Positions 1 through 7,444 of a stretch of 64,000 nucleotides of DNA are shown piece after piece. Made by a program: the position numbers and the translations under genes. Location of the stretch: positions 434,001 through 498,000 of the forward strand of contig OZ244893.1 of assembly GCA_965221485.1 (NCBI GenBank). Direction: 5' to 3'. The DNA is from JAJEBT01 sp965221485. Lineage in GTDB: Bacteria > Pseudomonadota > Alphaproteobacteria > MPNO01 > UBA830. The notes beneath the pieces were generated by a model. That model had not been told where the DNA came from, ran no database searches, and saw only the letters and a program-made list of their open reading frames with translations. Positions within the stretch are counted from its first letter, which is position 1, and each line of letters opens with the position of its first letter.

Positions 1-1
1 T

Positions 2-955
2 ATGGCAATGCATGATGCTGACCTGATCATCGCACTGGGTGCCAGGTTTGACGATCGCATCACTGGACGGCTGGCGGATTTCTCGCCCGGATCCCGGCGA
101 ATCCATGTCGATATCGATCCGTCATCGATCAACAAGAATGTACCGGTTGATCTGGCGGTCGTCGGCGATGTGGGTACGGTTCTGGATCAGATGATGAACG
201 CATGGAAGGCGCGGGAGGCGAGAATCAACCGGACCGCGCTGCAAACCTGGTGGTCGACAATCGAGGAATGGAGAGCGGTGAAGTGCCTCGACTATCGCCA
301 GTCATCTTCGGTTATCAAGCCGCAATATGCCATAGAGCGCCTCTTTGAACTTACCAAAGACCGTGACTGTTACATCACGACCGAGGTCGGCCAGCATCAG
401 ATGTGGGCTGCGCAATTCTACGGATTCGACCAGCCCAATCGCTGGATGACATCGGGCGGCCTCGGAACCATGGGGTATGGATTGCCGGCAGCCATCGGGG
501 TGCAGGTCGCCCACCCCGAGTCCCTTGTCATCGATATAGCCGGTGAAGCCTCCTTCCTCATGAACATGCAGGAGTTGTCGACGGCAGTGCAATATCGAAC
601 ACCTGTCAAGGTGTTCCTGATCAACAACGAATATATGGGTATGGTTCGCCAGTGGCAGGAACTTCTTCATGGTGGTCGTTATTCCGAGAGCTACATGGAG
701 TCTTTGCCCGACATGGTCAGACTGGCCGAGGCCTGTCACTGGGTCGGACTTCGGGCCACACACCCCGACGAGGTCGATGATGTGATCATGGAGATGATCT
801 CGACCGACCGCCCGGTCATTGCAGATATCATGGTGGACAAGACCGAGAACTGTTTCCCGATGATCCCCTCCGGTGCTGCCCATAATGAGATGATCCTGGG
901 ACCGGACGAAGGCATCGCCACGCCTGTATCTGAAGAAGGCATGGTGCTCGTGTGA
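2..955 (+). CDS. ilvB: Acetolactate synthase large subunit, C-terminal part (5' end outside window)
   Basis: This is the catalytic subunit of acetohydroxyacid synthase, which makes acetolactate or acetohydroxybutyrate from pyruvate using ThDP, Mg2+ and FAD. The 317 visible residues cover the end of the central domain (GARFDDRITG near the start) and the whole C-terminal ThDP domain. The segment ending LINNEYMGMVRQWQ is the family's NN-containing half of the ThDP motif. The other half reads AGEASF where the usual form is GDGS, so the metal-binding Asp appears as Glu (codon 545-547). The gene is open at the left edge and its true start is not visible. ilvN follows after 83 bp, the usual ilvBN arrangement. 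Identity is secure; ilvI is an equally valid symbol. Confidence 0.95.
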   Translation: MAMHDADLIIALGARFDDRITGRLADFSPGSRRIHVDIDPSSINKNVPVDLAVVGDVGTVLDQMMNAWKAREARINRTALQTWWSTIEEWRAVKCLDYRQSSSVIKPQYAIERLFELTKDRDCYITTEVGQHQMWAAQFYGFDQPNRWMTSGGLGTMGYGLPAAIGVQVAHPESLVIDIAGEASFLMNMQELSTAVQYRTPVKVFLINNEYMGMVRQWQELLHGGRYSESYMESLPDMVRLAEACHWVGLRATHPDEVDDVIMEMISTDRPVIADIMVDKTENCFPMIPSGAAHNEMILGPDEGIATPVSEEGMVLV

Positions 956-1038
956 TTGCGCTTCCGGCCAGACGACCCGGAGAGCGGGGGCGGAACCGCG
1001 GCTCCGGTTCCTGGTACTGTTGAGAGTGGTTCGGGTAA

Positions 1039-1551
1039 GTGACGCCTGATCCCGGGCAGGAACGACACACGATCGGAGTGCTCGTTGATAACGAGGCCGG
1101 AGTACTGGCGCGAGTCATTGGTCTGTTTTCGGGCCGTGGCTACAATATCGAAAGCCTTACGGTCGCCGAAGTTGACGCCCAGGCTGCGCTCAGCCGCATC
1201 ACCATCGTGACCACGGGGACGCCCATGGTCATCGAGCAGATCAAGGCACAGCTGGATCGTCTGGTACCGGTCCATCGGGTGGTTGACCTCACCGTTGACG
1301 GTCCGTCGGTGGAGCGGGAACTGGCATTGGTCAAGGTCTGCGGTACCGACAACAAGCGTGTCGAAGCCCTCAGAATCGCCGATATCTTTCGGGCCAGGGC
1401 CATTGACAGCACTCACGAGTCCTTTGTCTTCGAAATTTCCGGTTCGACCCAGAAACTGAATGCCTTCATCAATCTGATGGTGCCGCTCGGACTGATCGAT
1501 GTATCGCGGACCGGTGTGGTCGCCATTGCCCGGGGAGAAGACGAGTTCTGA
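1039..1551 (+). CDS. ilvN: Acetolactate synthase small (regulatory) subunit
   Basis: This 170-residue protein is the regulatory partner of IlvB and mediates valine feedback inhibition. The N-terminal ACT domain is plain: IGVLVDNEAGVLARVIGLF followed by GRGYNIESLTV, around residues 12-42. A second domain continues to the end, as in normal-length bacterial IlvN/IlvH. The start is GTG at 1039; the ACT domain begins within ten residues of it, so little room exists for another start. It lies 83 bp after ilvB on the same strand and is probably cotranscribed. ilvH is the alternative symbol. Confidence 0.93.
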   Translation: MTPDPGQERHTIGVLVDNEAGVLARVIGLFSGRGYNIESLTVAEVDAQAALSRITIVTTGTPMVIEQIKAQLDRLVPVHRVVDLTVDGPSVERELALVKVCGTDNKRVEALRIADIFRARAIDSTHESFVFEISGSTQKLNAFINLMVPLGLIDVSRTGVVAIARGEDEF

Positions 1552-1907
1552 CCGGGGGCACGGGCCCAGGGGCAGGTGGCCATGGCTGGCGCATACCGCA
1601 TCGATGGTTTGCAGGCTAAGCCAAGGGACCGTCCGGCGAAATCCCTGGTCGCCTAACCGGAGTCGGCGTGGATCGGGCGGAAGAGACCCTGGCATGACGG
1701 CACGAGACCCGCAAGCGGCAAAACGGCGGGAGTCGAGCATATTGACCCGGCGGCAGGTCAGACGGATATTGGCGCCGTTTCCCACCTGCGCCTGTTGGGA
1801 CCTGTGTCTGTCGGGGCCTGTGTCTGCCGGAACAGTGAAACCGATGATTTTTCCTGCGCACGCAGGTCGCAGGAGCGGAACGAACCAGTGAAAACGCGGA
1901 GGGTGAA
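1552..1907 (+). other. ilvN-ilvC intergenic region with a short direct repeat and a small hairpin
   Basis: No convincing gene lies in these 356 bp. A reading frame crosses it from inside ilvN, but it has no family resemblance and no usable ribosome site. A near-perfect 16-bp tandem duplication is visible (CCTGTGTCTGTCGGGG at 1801-1816, then CCTGTGTCTGCCGGAA). A short hairpin follows at 1853-1866 (CCTGC / GCAGG, loop GCAC). Either could belong to an ilvC leader, but I see no run of branched-chain codons that would make a leader peptide convincing. Confidence 0.4.
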
Positions 1908-2927
1908 ATGCGGGTGTATTATGACCGCGATGCGGACGTCAATCTGATCAAGGGAAAGAAAGTTGCGATCATAGGCTATGGCAGCCAGGGGCATGCCCAT
2001 GCCAACAATCTCAAGGAATCCGGTGTCCGAGAGATCGTGGTTGGACTGCGCCCTGATTCGGCAAGCATCGTCAAGGCCAGGAATGCGGGCCTCGACGTCA
2101 AGAAGCCGGGCGAAGCGGCTGCCTGGGCGGATGTGACGATGATTCTGACCCCGGATGAGTTGCAATCACAACTCTACCAGGAGGAGCTTCGGGACAATCT
2201 CCGGGAGGGTTCGGCCCTGGCTTTCGCACACGGGCTGTCAATTCATTTTCGCCTGATCGAGCCCCGCGAGGATCTCGATATCTTCATGGTGGCGCCGAAG
2301 GGGCCCGGCCATACGGTGCGGTCCGAGTTTGTCGGTGGAGGTGGTGTGCCGTGCCTGATCGCCGTTGCCCAGGATGCCTCTGGCAACGCCCTCGAAATCG
2401 GTCTCTCATACGCGTCGGCGATTGGCGGGGGCCGGGCCGGAATCATCGAAACCACGTTCCGCGAAGAATGCGAAACCGACCTGTTCGGCGAACAGGCTGT
2501 TCTCTGCGGGGGCCTGACGTCGCTGATCATGGCCGGATACGAAACTCTGGTCGAAGCCGGCTACGCTCCGGAAATGGCCTACTTCGAATGTCTGCATGAG
2601 GTCAAGCTCATCGTGGATCTGATCTATGAGGGCGGGATTGCAAACATGCGCTATTCGATCTCGAACACCGCCGAATATGGTGATCTGACACGGGGGCCGC
2701 GCCTTATTGACGACAGCGTCAGGGAGCGCATGCGCGAGGTTCTTGCGGAAATCCAGACCGGGCGGTTTGCAAGGGAATGGGTTGTCGAGAACCAGGCCGG
2801 AACACCCAGCTTCAAGGCGATGCGCCGTCGATCGGCAGAACATCCGATCGAGGAAGTTGGGGCCAGATTGAGAGACATGATGCCCTGGATCAGCGAGCGG
2901 GCGCTGGTTGACCGTTCCAGGAACTAG
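1908..2927 (+). CDS. ilvC: Ketol-acid reductoisomerase (class I, NADP+)
   Basis: It converts acetolactate or acetohydroxybutyrate to the dihydroxy acids, the second shared step of valine and isoleucine synthesis. At 339 residues it is the size of the short class I enzyme. Visible marks are the Rossmann motif GYGSQGHAHANNLKESG near residue 25, the cofactor-specificity loop VGLRPDSAS near 46, APKGPGHTVRSEF near 130, and the metal-binding stretch ETDLFGEQAVLCGG near 190. The ATG at 1908 has a good ribosome site (GGAGGGTGAAATG). The gene ends 378 bp before leuA. Confidence 0.96.
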   Translation: MRVYYDRDADVNLIKGKKVAIIGYGSQGHAHANNLKESGVREIVVGLRPDSASIVKARNAGLDVKKPGEAAAWADVTMILTPDELQSQLYQEELRDNLREGSALAFAHGLSIHFRLIEPREDLDIFMVAPKGPGHTVRSEFVGGGGVPCLIAVAQDASGNALEIGLSYASAIGGGRAGIIETTFREECETDLFGEQAVLCGGLTSLIMAGYETLVEAGYAPEMAYFECLHEVKLIVDLIYEGGIANMRYSISNTAEYGDLTRGPRLIDDSVRERMREVLAEIQTGRFAREWVVENQAGTPSFKAMRRRSAEHPIEEVGARLRDMMPWISERALVDRSRN

Positions 2928-2988
2928 GCTGCGTTTCGCGATATACCCCAAGGGGGATCGGAACCTGCAGCGAAGCGGTCAAAAGGGC

Positions 2989-3016
2989 TTGCAATGGGCG
3001 CAAAAAACAGCATAAT
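2989..3016 (+). promoter_or_regulatory. Predicted promoter of leuA
   Basis: A sigma70-type pair is visible: TTGCAA at 2989-2994, a 16-bp spacer, and CATAAT at 3011-3016. It lies about 60 bp after the ilvC stop. Transcription would begin near 3023 and give leuA a 5' leader of about 280 nt. This is inference from the boxes alone. Confidence 0.4.
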
Positions 3017-3167
3017 TTGCGCGTGATGGGTCCAAAACTTGATGGTGAATCGGTTGTTCATTTTCGGGATCGACGGCACCCTGCGGAAGCAGCAGGGAGC
3101 GGCGAGTCAATCTGACAGGATTCCGGACTGCGCAGTCGCGGTCGACCGCGCGGAAGGGAACAGCCAT

Positions 3168-3221
3168 TTGAGGCTTCTGCATCCGGCTACCAAAGCCGGG
3201 GGGCTCCTTAGGTGCCCCTGA
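3168..3221 (+). CDS. Candidate leader peptide upstream of leuA
   Basis: A small frame of 17 codons starts with TTG at 3168, eight bases after a purine-rich GGAAGGGA that could serve as ribosome site. It ends with TGA at 3219-3221. Counting the TTG as formyl-Met, four of its 17 residues are leucine, in two adjacent pairs: CTT CTG at 3174-3179 and CTC CTT at 3204-3209. The second pair and the stop codon lie inside the first of two competing hairpins. The same frame is also open back to an ATG at 3042, so the true start is unsure. The match to a leucine leader peptide is suggestive only; 18 codons could carry this many leucines by chance. Confidence 0.28.
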   Translation: MRLLHPATKAGGLLRCP

Positions 3222-3253
3222 ACCAGCAGGCGTGCTACGCAGCGGTTCAGGGG
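3183..3253 (+). promoter_or_regulatory. Mutually exclusive hairpins in the leuA leader (possible attenuator)
   Basis: Three stems can be drawn. H1 pairs CCGGCT (3183-3188) with AGCCGG (3194-3199). H2 pairs GGGGCTCC (3200-3207) with GGTGCCCC (3211-3218), one U-U mismatch, loop TTA. H3 pairs CCCCTGAACC (3215-3224) with GGTTCAGGGG (3244-3253), ten perfect pairs. H2 and H3 both need 3215-3218, so they cannot coexist. No U-run follows H3, so if this controls leuA it may act through Rho or translation rather than as a classic intrinsic terminator. It ends 52 nt before the leuA start. Confidence 0.45.
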
Positions 3254-3305
3254 GAAGATTTCACGGAACAATACCGGATATCGAGAAACACGAGGAGCCC
3301 TCGAA

Positions 3306-4859
3306 ATGAACGAAGGCACTGACCCCCACCGGGTCTTCATATTTGATACGACACTGCGTGACGGCGAACAGTCGCCGGGCGCATCCATGAACATCGAGGA
3401 AAAGGTCAGGATAGCGAAAACGCTCGAGGCCATGGGCGTTGACGTCATTGAAGCCGGCTTTCCCATCGCTTCGAACGGGGATTTTCGGGCTGTCAACGAA
3501 ATCGCGCAATGCGTTACTGACTCGGTGGTGTGCGCGCTTGCGCGGTCCGGCCGGCGGGACATTGACCGTGCCGCCGAAGCGTTGAAGCCGGCAGCCCAAC
3601 CGCGCATCCATACTTTTATCGCGACTAGCCCGCTGCATATGAAGTTCAAGTTGCAGATGGAACCGGAAGACGTCTATCAGCATGTCGTGGACAGCGTTTC
3701 CTACGCACGCAATTTCACGGATCAGGTCGACTGGTCTCCGGAAGACGGCACAAGATCAGAGCATGACTTCCTGTGCCGGTGCGTTGAGGCGGCGATCAAG
3801 GCCGGCGCTACCTGCATCAATTTGCCAGATACCGTCGGATACGCCGTGCCGGAGGAATTCGGAGGCTTGATCGGGATGCTGATTGAGCGGGTTCCCAACA
3901 GCGACAAGGTCATATTTTCCACCCATTGCCATAATGACCTGGGACTCGCCGTGGCCAATTCCCTGGCTGGTGTGGCTGCAGGGGCGCGTCAGATCGAATG
4001 TACGATCAACGGCCTCGGGGAACGCGCCGGCAATGCAGCGCTTGAGGAAATCGTCATGGCGCTGCGGACCCGACAGGACGTCATGCCGTATGTGACCAAT
4101 CTCAAGACGGAGATGATTACCCGGGCGTCACGCCTTGTTTCCAACGTGACGGGCTTCATGGTGCAGCCCAACAAGGCCATCGTCGGGGCCAATGCCTTTG
4201 CCCACGAGTCCGGCATCCATCAGGATGGCATTCTCAAGAACGCCCGGACATACGAGATCATGACTCCGGAATCGGTCGGGCTGCACGAGTCAAAGCTGGT
4301 GCTCGGCAAACTGTCAGGTCGTCATGCGTTTCGCGAGAAGCTGCGCGAGCTGGGATATGATCTCGGCGATAACAGGTTTCAGACTGCATTCGAGCGCTTC
4401 AAGGCCCTTGCTGACAAGAAGCGCGAGATCTACGACGAGGACATCATCATACTCGTTGACGATGATGAGAGGCGTGACGACGATCCCATTGGTTTTGAGT
4501 CGCTGTACGTGATTTGCGGTTCGAAAGGTCCACAGGAGGCCACACTGGAACTCCTGATCGACGGTCAGCTTCGTTCGACGAAGTCGACGGGTGATGGACC
4601 GGTCGATGCGACATTCAATGCCATCCGGACCCTGACCGGGACGGTTGCCCATCTCCAGCTCTACCAGGTCCATGCGGTGACAGAGGGCACGGACGCCCAG
4701 GCCGAGGTTACGGTCCGGCTCGAGGAGGACGGGAGGGTTGTCAATGGTCGAGGGGCTGACACGGATACGCTGGTGGCGTCCGCCCGGGCGTATGTAAGCG
4801 CGCTCAACAAGCTGATGGTACGGGGGCGCGAGACCGTCCCGTCGGCAATCAGTTCCTGA
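3306..4859 (+). CDS. leuA: 2-isopropylmalate synthase
   Basis: It condenses acetyl-CoA with 2-oxoisovalerate, the first committed step to leucine. The 517-residue length is that of the LeuA1 type. The N-terminal HMGL-like TIM barrel has FDTTLRDGEQSPGASM near residue 14, the metal-binding HCHNDLGLAVANS near 205, and NGLGERAGNAALEE near 235. The C-terminal regulatory LeuA dimerisation domain, which binds leucine, covers about residues 390-505. The ATG at 3306 is preceded by GAGGAGCCCTCGAA. The long leader with competing hairpins suggests control by leucine supply. mreB begins 53 bp downstream. Confidence 0.96.
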   Translation: MNEGTDPHRVFIFDTTLRDGEQSPGASMNIEEKVRIAKTLEAMGVDVIEAGFPIASNGDFRAVNEIAQCVTDSVVCALARSGRRDIDRAAEALKPAAQPRIHTFIATSPLHMKFKLQMEPEDVYQHVVDSVSYARNFTDQVDWSPEDGTRSEHDFLCRCVEAAIKAGATCINLPDTVGYAVPEEFGGLIGMLIERVPNSDKVIFSTHCHNDLGLAVANSLAGVAAGARQIECTINGLGERAGNAALEEIVMALRTRQDVMPYVTNLKTEMITRASRLVSNVTGFMVQPNKAIVGANAFAHESGIHQDGILKNARTYEIMTPESVGLHESKLVLGKLSGRHAFREKLRELGYDLGDNRFQTAFERFKALADKKREIYDEDIIILVDDDERRDDDPIGFESLYVICGSKGPQEATLELLIDGQLRSTKSTGDGPVDATFNAIRTLTGTVAHLQLYQVHAVTEGTDAQAEVTVRLEEDGRVVNGRGADTDTLVASARAYVSALNKLMVRGRETVPSAISS

Positions 4860-4912
4860 AGCCGTCAGCCGTTTAACCGGAGGGATCGACGCGATCATGC
4901 ATTCAGGGGCGT

Positions 4913-5962
4913 ATGGCCATGTTCTCTAGAATTCTCGGAGTGTTCTCGTCGGACATGGCCATTGATCTCGGCACGGCCAACACGCTGGTTTATGTCAGAG
5001 GACGAGGAGTTATTCTGAATGAACCGTCAGTCGTGGCGGTGACCTCGTCGAGAAATCGTCGCCAGATTGTGGAGATCGGGGAAGCCGCGAAGCTGATGCT
5101 TGGGCGAACCCCTGCCTCCATCGAGGCCATTCGACCCTTGCGCGACGGTGTAATTTCGGACTTCGAGATCTCGGAAGAGATGATCAAGTACTTCATCCGA
5201 AAGGTGCACAACCGGAAGGTCTTTGCCAGTCCGCAAGTCGTAATTTGTGTTCCCACCGGCTCGACAACCGTGGAGCGCCGCGCCATTCAGGAGTCTGCAG
5301 AGAGTGCAGGAGCCCGGCGCGTTTTTCTGATCGAGGAGCCGATGGCAGCCGCCATCGGCGCCGGTCTTCCGGTAACCGAACCGACGGGATCCATGATCGT
5401 GGATATCGGCGGAGGCACCACGGAGGTCGCAGTCCTGTCGCTCGGCGGCATTGTCTGTTCGCGCTCGGTCCGGGTCGGCGGGGACAAGATGGACGAAGCC
5501 ATTGTTGGCTATATCCGTCGCAATTACAATCTCCTCGTTGGCGAGAGTAGTGCCGAGCGGGTGAAGACGGAAATCGGATCGGCCTGTTCGCCCACGGAGG
5601 GGGACGGGGCCATGATGGAGATCAAGGGGCGGGACCTGATCAATGGCGTTCCCAAGGAGATGGTGATCAGTGAACGTCAGATCGCGGAAAGCCTCTCGGA
5701 ACCGGTGAGCATCATCATCGAGGCGATCAAGCAAACCCTGGAACAGGCGGCGCCTGAGCTCGCTGCGGACATCGTTGACCGGGGAATTGTCCTGACCGGA
5801 GGGGGTTCGCTGATCAGCAATATGGATTCTGTCATACGGCGTGCCACCGGCCTGCCCGTTATTCTGGCCGAAGAACCGCTGCTGTCAGTGGTTCACGGGA
5901 CCGGTCAGGTCCTTGACGAACTCAAGACCCTGCGCAGTGTCCTGAGTTCGAACAGCGTTTGA
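4913..5962 (+). CDS. mreB: Rod shape-determining protein MreB
   Basis: This bacterial actin polymerises under the inner membrane and guides lateral wall synthesis. The 349-residue protein shows phosphate-1 motif DLGTANTLVYV near residue 23, phosphate-2 VDIGGGTTEVAVLS near 163, and the adenosine motif VLTGGGSLI near 291. Two in-frame ATGs (4913 and 4919) are possible; the core begins at MFSRILGVFSSDMAIDLG, so either serves. It heads mreB-mreC-mreD-mrdA-rodA, the elongasome operon, and sits just after leuA. Confidence 0.97.
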   Translation: MAMFSRILGVFSSDMAIDLGTANTLVYVRGRGVILNEPSVVAVTSSRNRRQIVEIGEAAKLMLGRTPASIEAIRPLRDGVISDFEISEEMIKYFIRKVHNRKVFASPQVVICVPTGSTTVERRAIQESAESAGARRVFLIEEPMAAAIGAGLPVTEPTGSMIVDIGGGTTEVAVLSLGGIVCSRSVRVGGDKMDEAIVGYIRRNYNLLVGESSAERVKTEIGSACSPTEGDGAMMEIKGRDLINGVPKEMVISERQIAESLSEPVSIIIEAIKQTLEQAAPELAADIVDRGIVLTGGGSLISNMDSVIRRATGLPVILAEEPLLSVVHGTGQVLDELKTLRSVLSSNSV

Positions 5963-6047
5963 GCGAGCTGCTGTCGATGACTCTCCCTCTTCTTTTGCCC
6001 CCCTCTGGCAGGCTCGTCGGAAGGCAGCGCGGCGGGGAAGCGTCGAC

Positions 6048-6914
6048 ATGAAGGAGGCCTCGGATCAGACGGTCAGGTTTGTGATGATCCTGCCCTCCCT
6101 GATGCGGCGGCTGGCTTACCTGACCCTGTTTGTGGGTATGGTTGGCGTCATACTTCTCGACAAGACCGACCATCGGGCCGTTGAGGGAGTCCGCACCCAC
6201 GTGACCGACCTGGTCATACCGGTCATGGATCGTCTGGCGCGGCCGGTCGCGTTCGTGTCGGCGACCATGCAGCGAGCGGGTTCCTGGCTGGACATTCGGG
6301 AAGAGAACCGTCGCTTGCGCCAGGAAAATGCACAGCTGCGCCAGTGGCGGAACGCTGCAGCAGTCCTCTCCACGGAAAACGCGGCCATGCGCCGCATCCT
6401 TAATTTCGTACCTGAAACCGGCCTCATTGCGGTCACGGCACGTGTCGTCGGGGAATCAGGCGGACCTTATGTACGCTCGGTTCTGATCAATGCGGGCAAC
6501 CGTGATGGCATTTCAAAGGGCGACCCGGTGGTAAGCGGAGACGGGCTCGTCGGTCGTATCACAGAGGTTGGATCCCGATCGGCACGGGTCATTCTGATCA
6601 CTGATCTCAGTTCACGCATCCCGGTGTCGGGTGGCCCTGATCGCGTGCGTGCCATTCTTGCCGGAGATAACGGGGTCTTGCCGGAGCTCGTCCTGTTGAA
6701 CCATGCTTCCTTTCTTGATCAGGGTGATGCTGTCGTCACGTCGGGACTGGGCGATGTGTTTCCGTCGGGTCTGCATGTCGGCCGTGTGGTATCAGGGCGG
6801 AATGGAGCTGTCCGGGTGCGGCCTTTCGCAGACCTTGACCGGCTGGAGCATGTACGGGTGATTACCAGCTTTCCGGCCAAGGAAGCGACCAACGCCGACA
6901 GGCCATCCGGATAG
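6048..6914 (+). CDS. mreC: Rod shape-determining protein MreC
   Basis: MreC is a bitopic inner-membrane protein whose periplasmic part binds and activates PBP2. The 288 residues show a short cytoplasmic start, one membrane segment at about 21-40 (MRRLAYLTLFVGMVGVILL), and a coiled coil at about 85-115 (EENRRLRQENAQLRQW). Two beta-rich domains follow, with the typical GDPVVSGDGLVGRI and ITDLSSRIPV. The start is 85 bp after mreB, and mreD follows after 5 bp. Confidence 0.94.
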   Translation: MKEASDQTVRFVMILPSLMRRLAYLTLFVGMVGVILLDKTDHRAVEGVRTHVTDLVIPVMDRLARPVAFVSATMQRAGSWLDIREENRRLRQENAQLRQWRNAAAVLSTENAAMRRILNFVPETGLIAVTARVVGESGGPYVRSVLINAGNRDGISKGDPVVSGDGLVGRITEVGSRSARVILITDLSSRIPVSGGPDRVRAILAGDNGVLPELVLLNHASFLDQGDAVVTSGLGDVFPSGLHVGRVVSGRNGAVRVRPFADLDRLEHVRVITSFPAKEATNADRPSG

Positions 6915-6919
6915 GGGCG

Positions 6920-7444
6920 ATGTTCGGGACCAGTATTAAAGGTCTCGTACCCCTGTTGAGGCAGGTCCTGCTGCTGACAATCGCTGCGCTGCTGATCATG
7001 CTGTCGGAGCTGCCCATACAGGCGCCGGCTTACGGGCAGATCGCTGCCAATGTCGGTCTGGCGATCGTCTTCTACTGGTCAGCCTACAGACCCGAACTCA
7101 TACCGCCCGTGACGGCGCTGGTGCTCGGATTGTGGCAGGATGTCCTGGCGGGAACACTGATTGGCAGCAACGCTCTCGTCTTTCTCGTGGTGCGCCAGAT
7201 TATCGTTTCCCAGGTCCTGTTTTTCAGGAGCCGGACGTTCACCGTTGTGTGGTGCTGTTTCGCGCCGGTTGCGCTGGCAAGCGCAGTGTTCGACTGGCTG
7301 TCGATGACTGTCATGACCTTTTCCGTCATCAGTCCCTATCCGGCCCTGTTTCATGCTGCACTCACGGCCGGGATGTTTCCGTTTGTTGCCTGGTTCCTGA
7401 ACCGTATCGAACAACCGGTCCTGTCACTGAATGTTCCGCGATAA
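6920..7444 (+). CDS. mreD: Rod shape-determining protein MreD
   Basis: This 174-residue hydrophobic protein has about five predicted membrane helices and few motifs, as usual for MreD. Its identity rests on length, topology and position between mreC and mrdA. It is thought to form a complex with MreC and link the wall machinery to MreB. Its stop lies 14 bp inside mrdA, so translation of the two is probably coupled. Confidence 0.88.
   Translation: MFGTSIKGLVPLLRQVLLLTIAALLIMLSELPIQAPAYGQIAANVGLAIVFYWSAYRPELIPPVTALVLGLWQDVLAGTLIGSNALVFLVVRQIIVSQVLFFRSRTFTVVWCCFAPVALASAVFDWLSMTVMTFSVISPYPALFHAALTAGMFPFVAWFLNRIEQPVLSLNVPR

Noticed and set aside
736..1785. Long minus-strand frame (349 codons) across ilvB/ilvN
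   Set aside because: It is antisense to two clear genes, has no domain and no ribosome site; high-GC third positions produce such frames.
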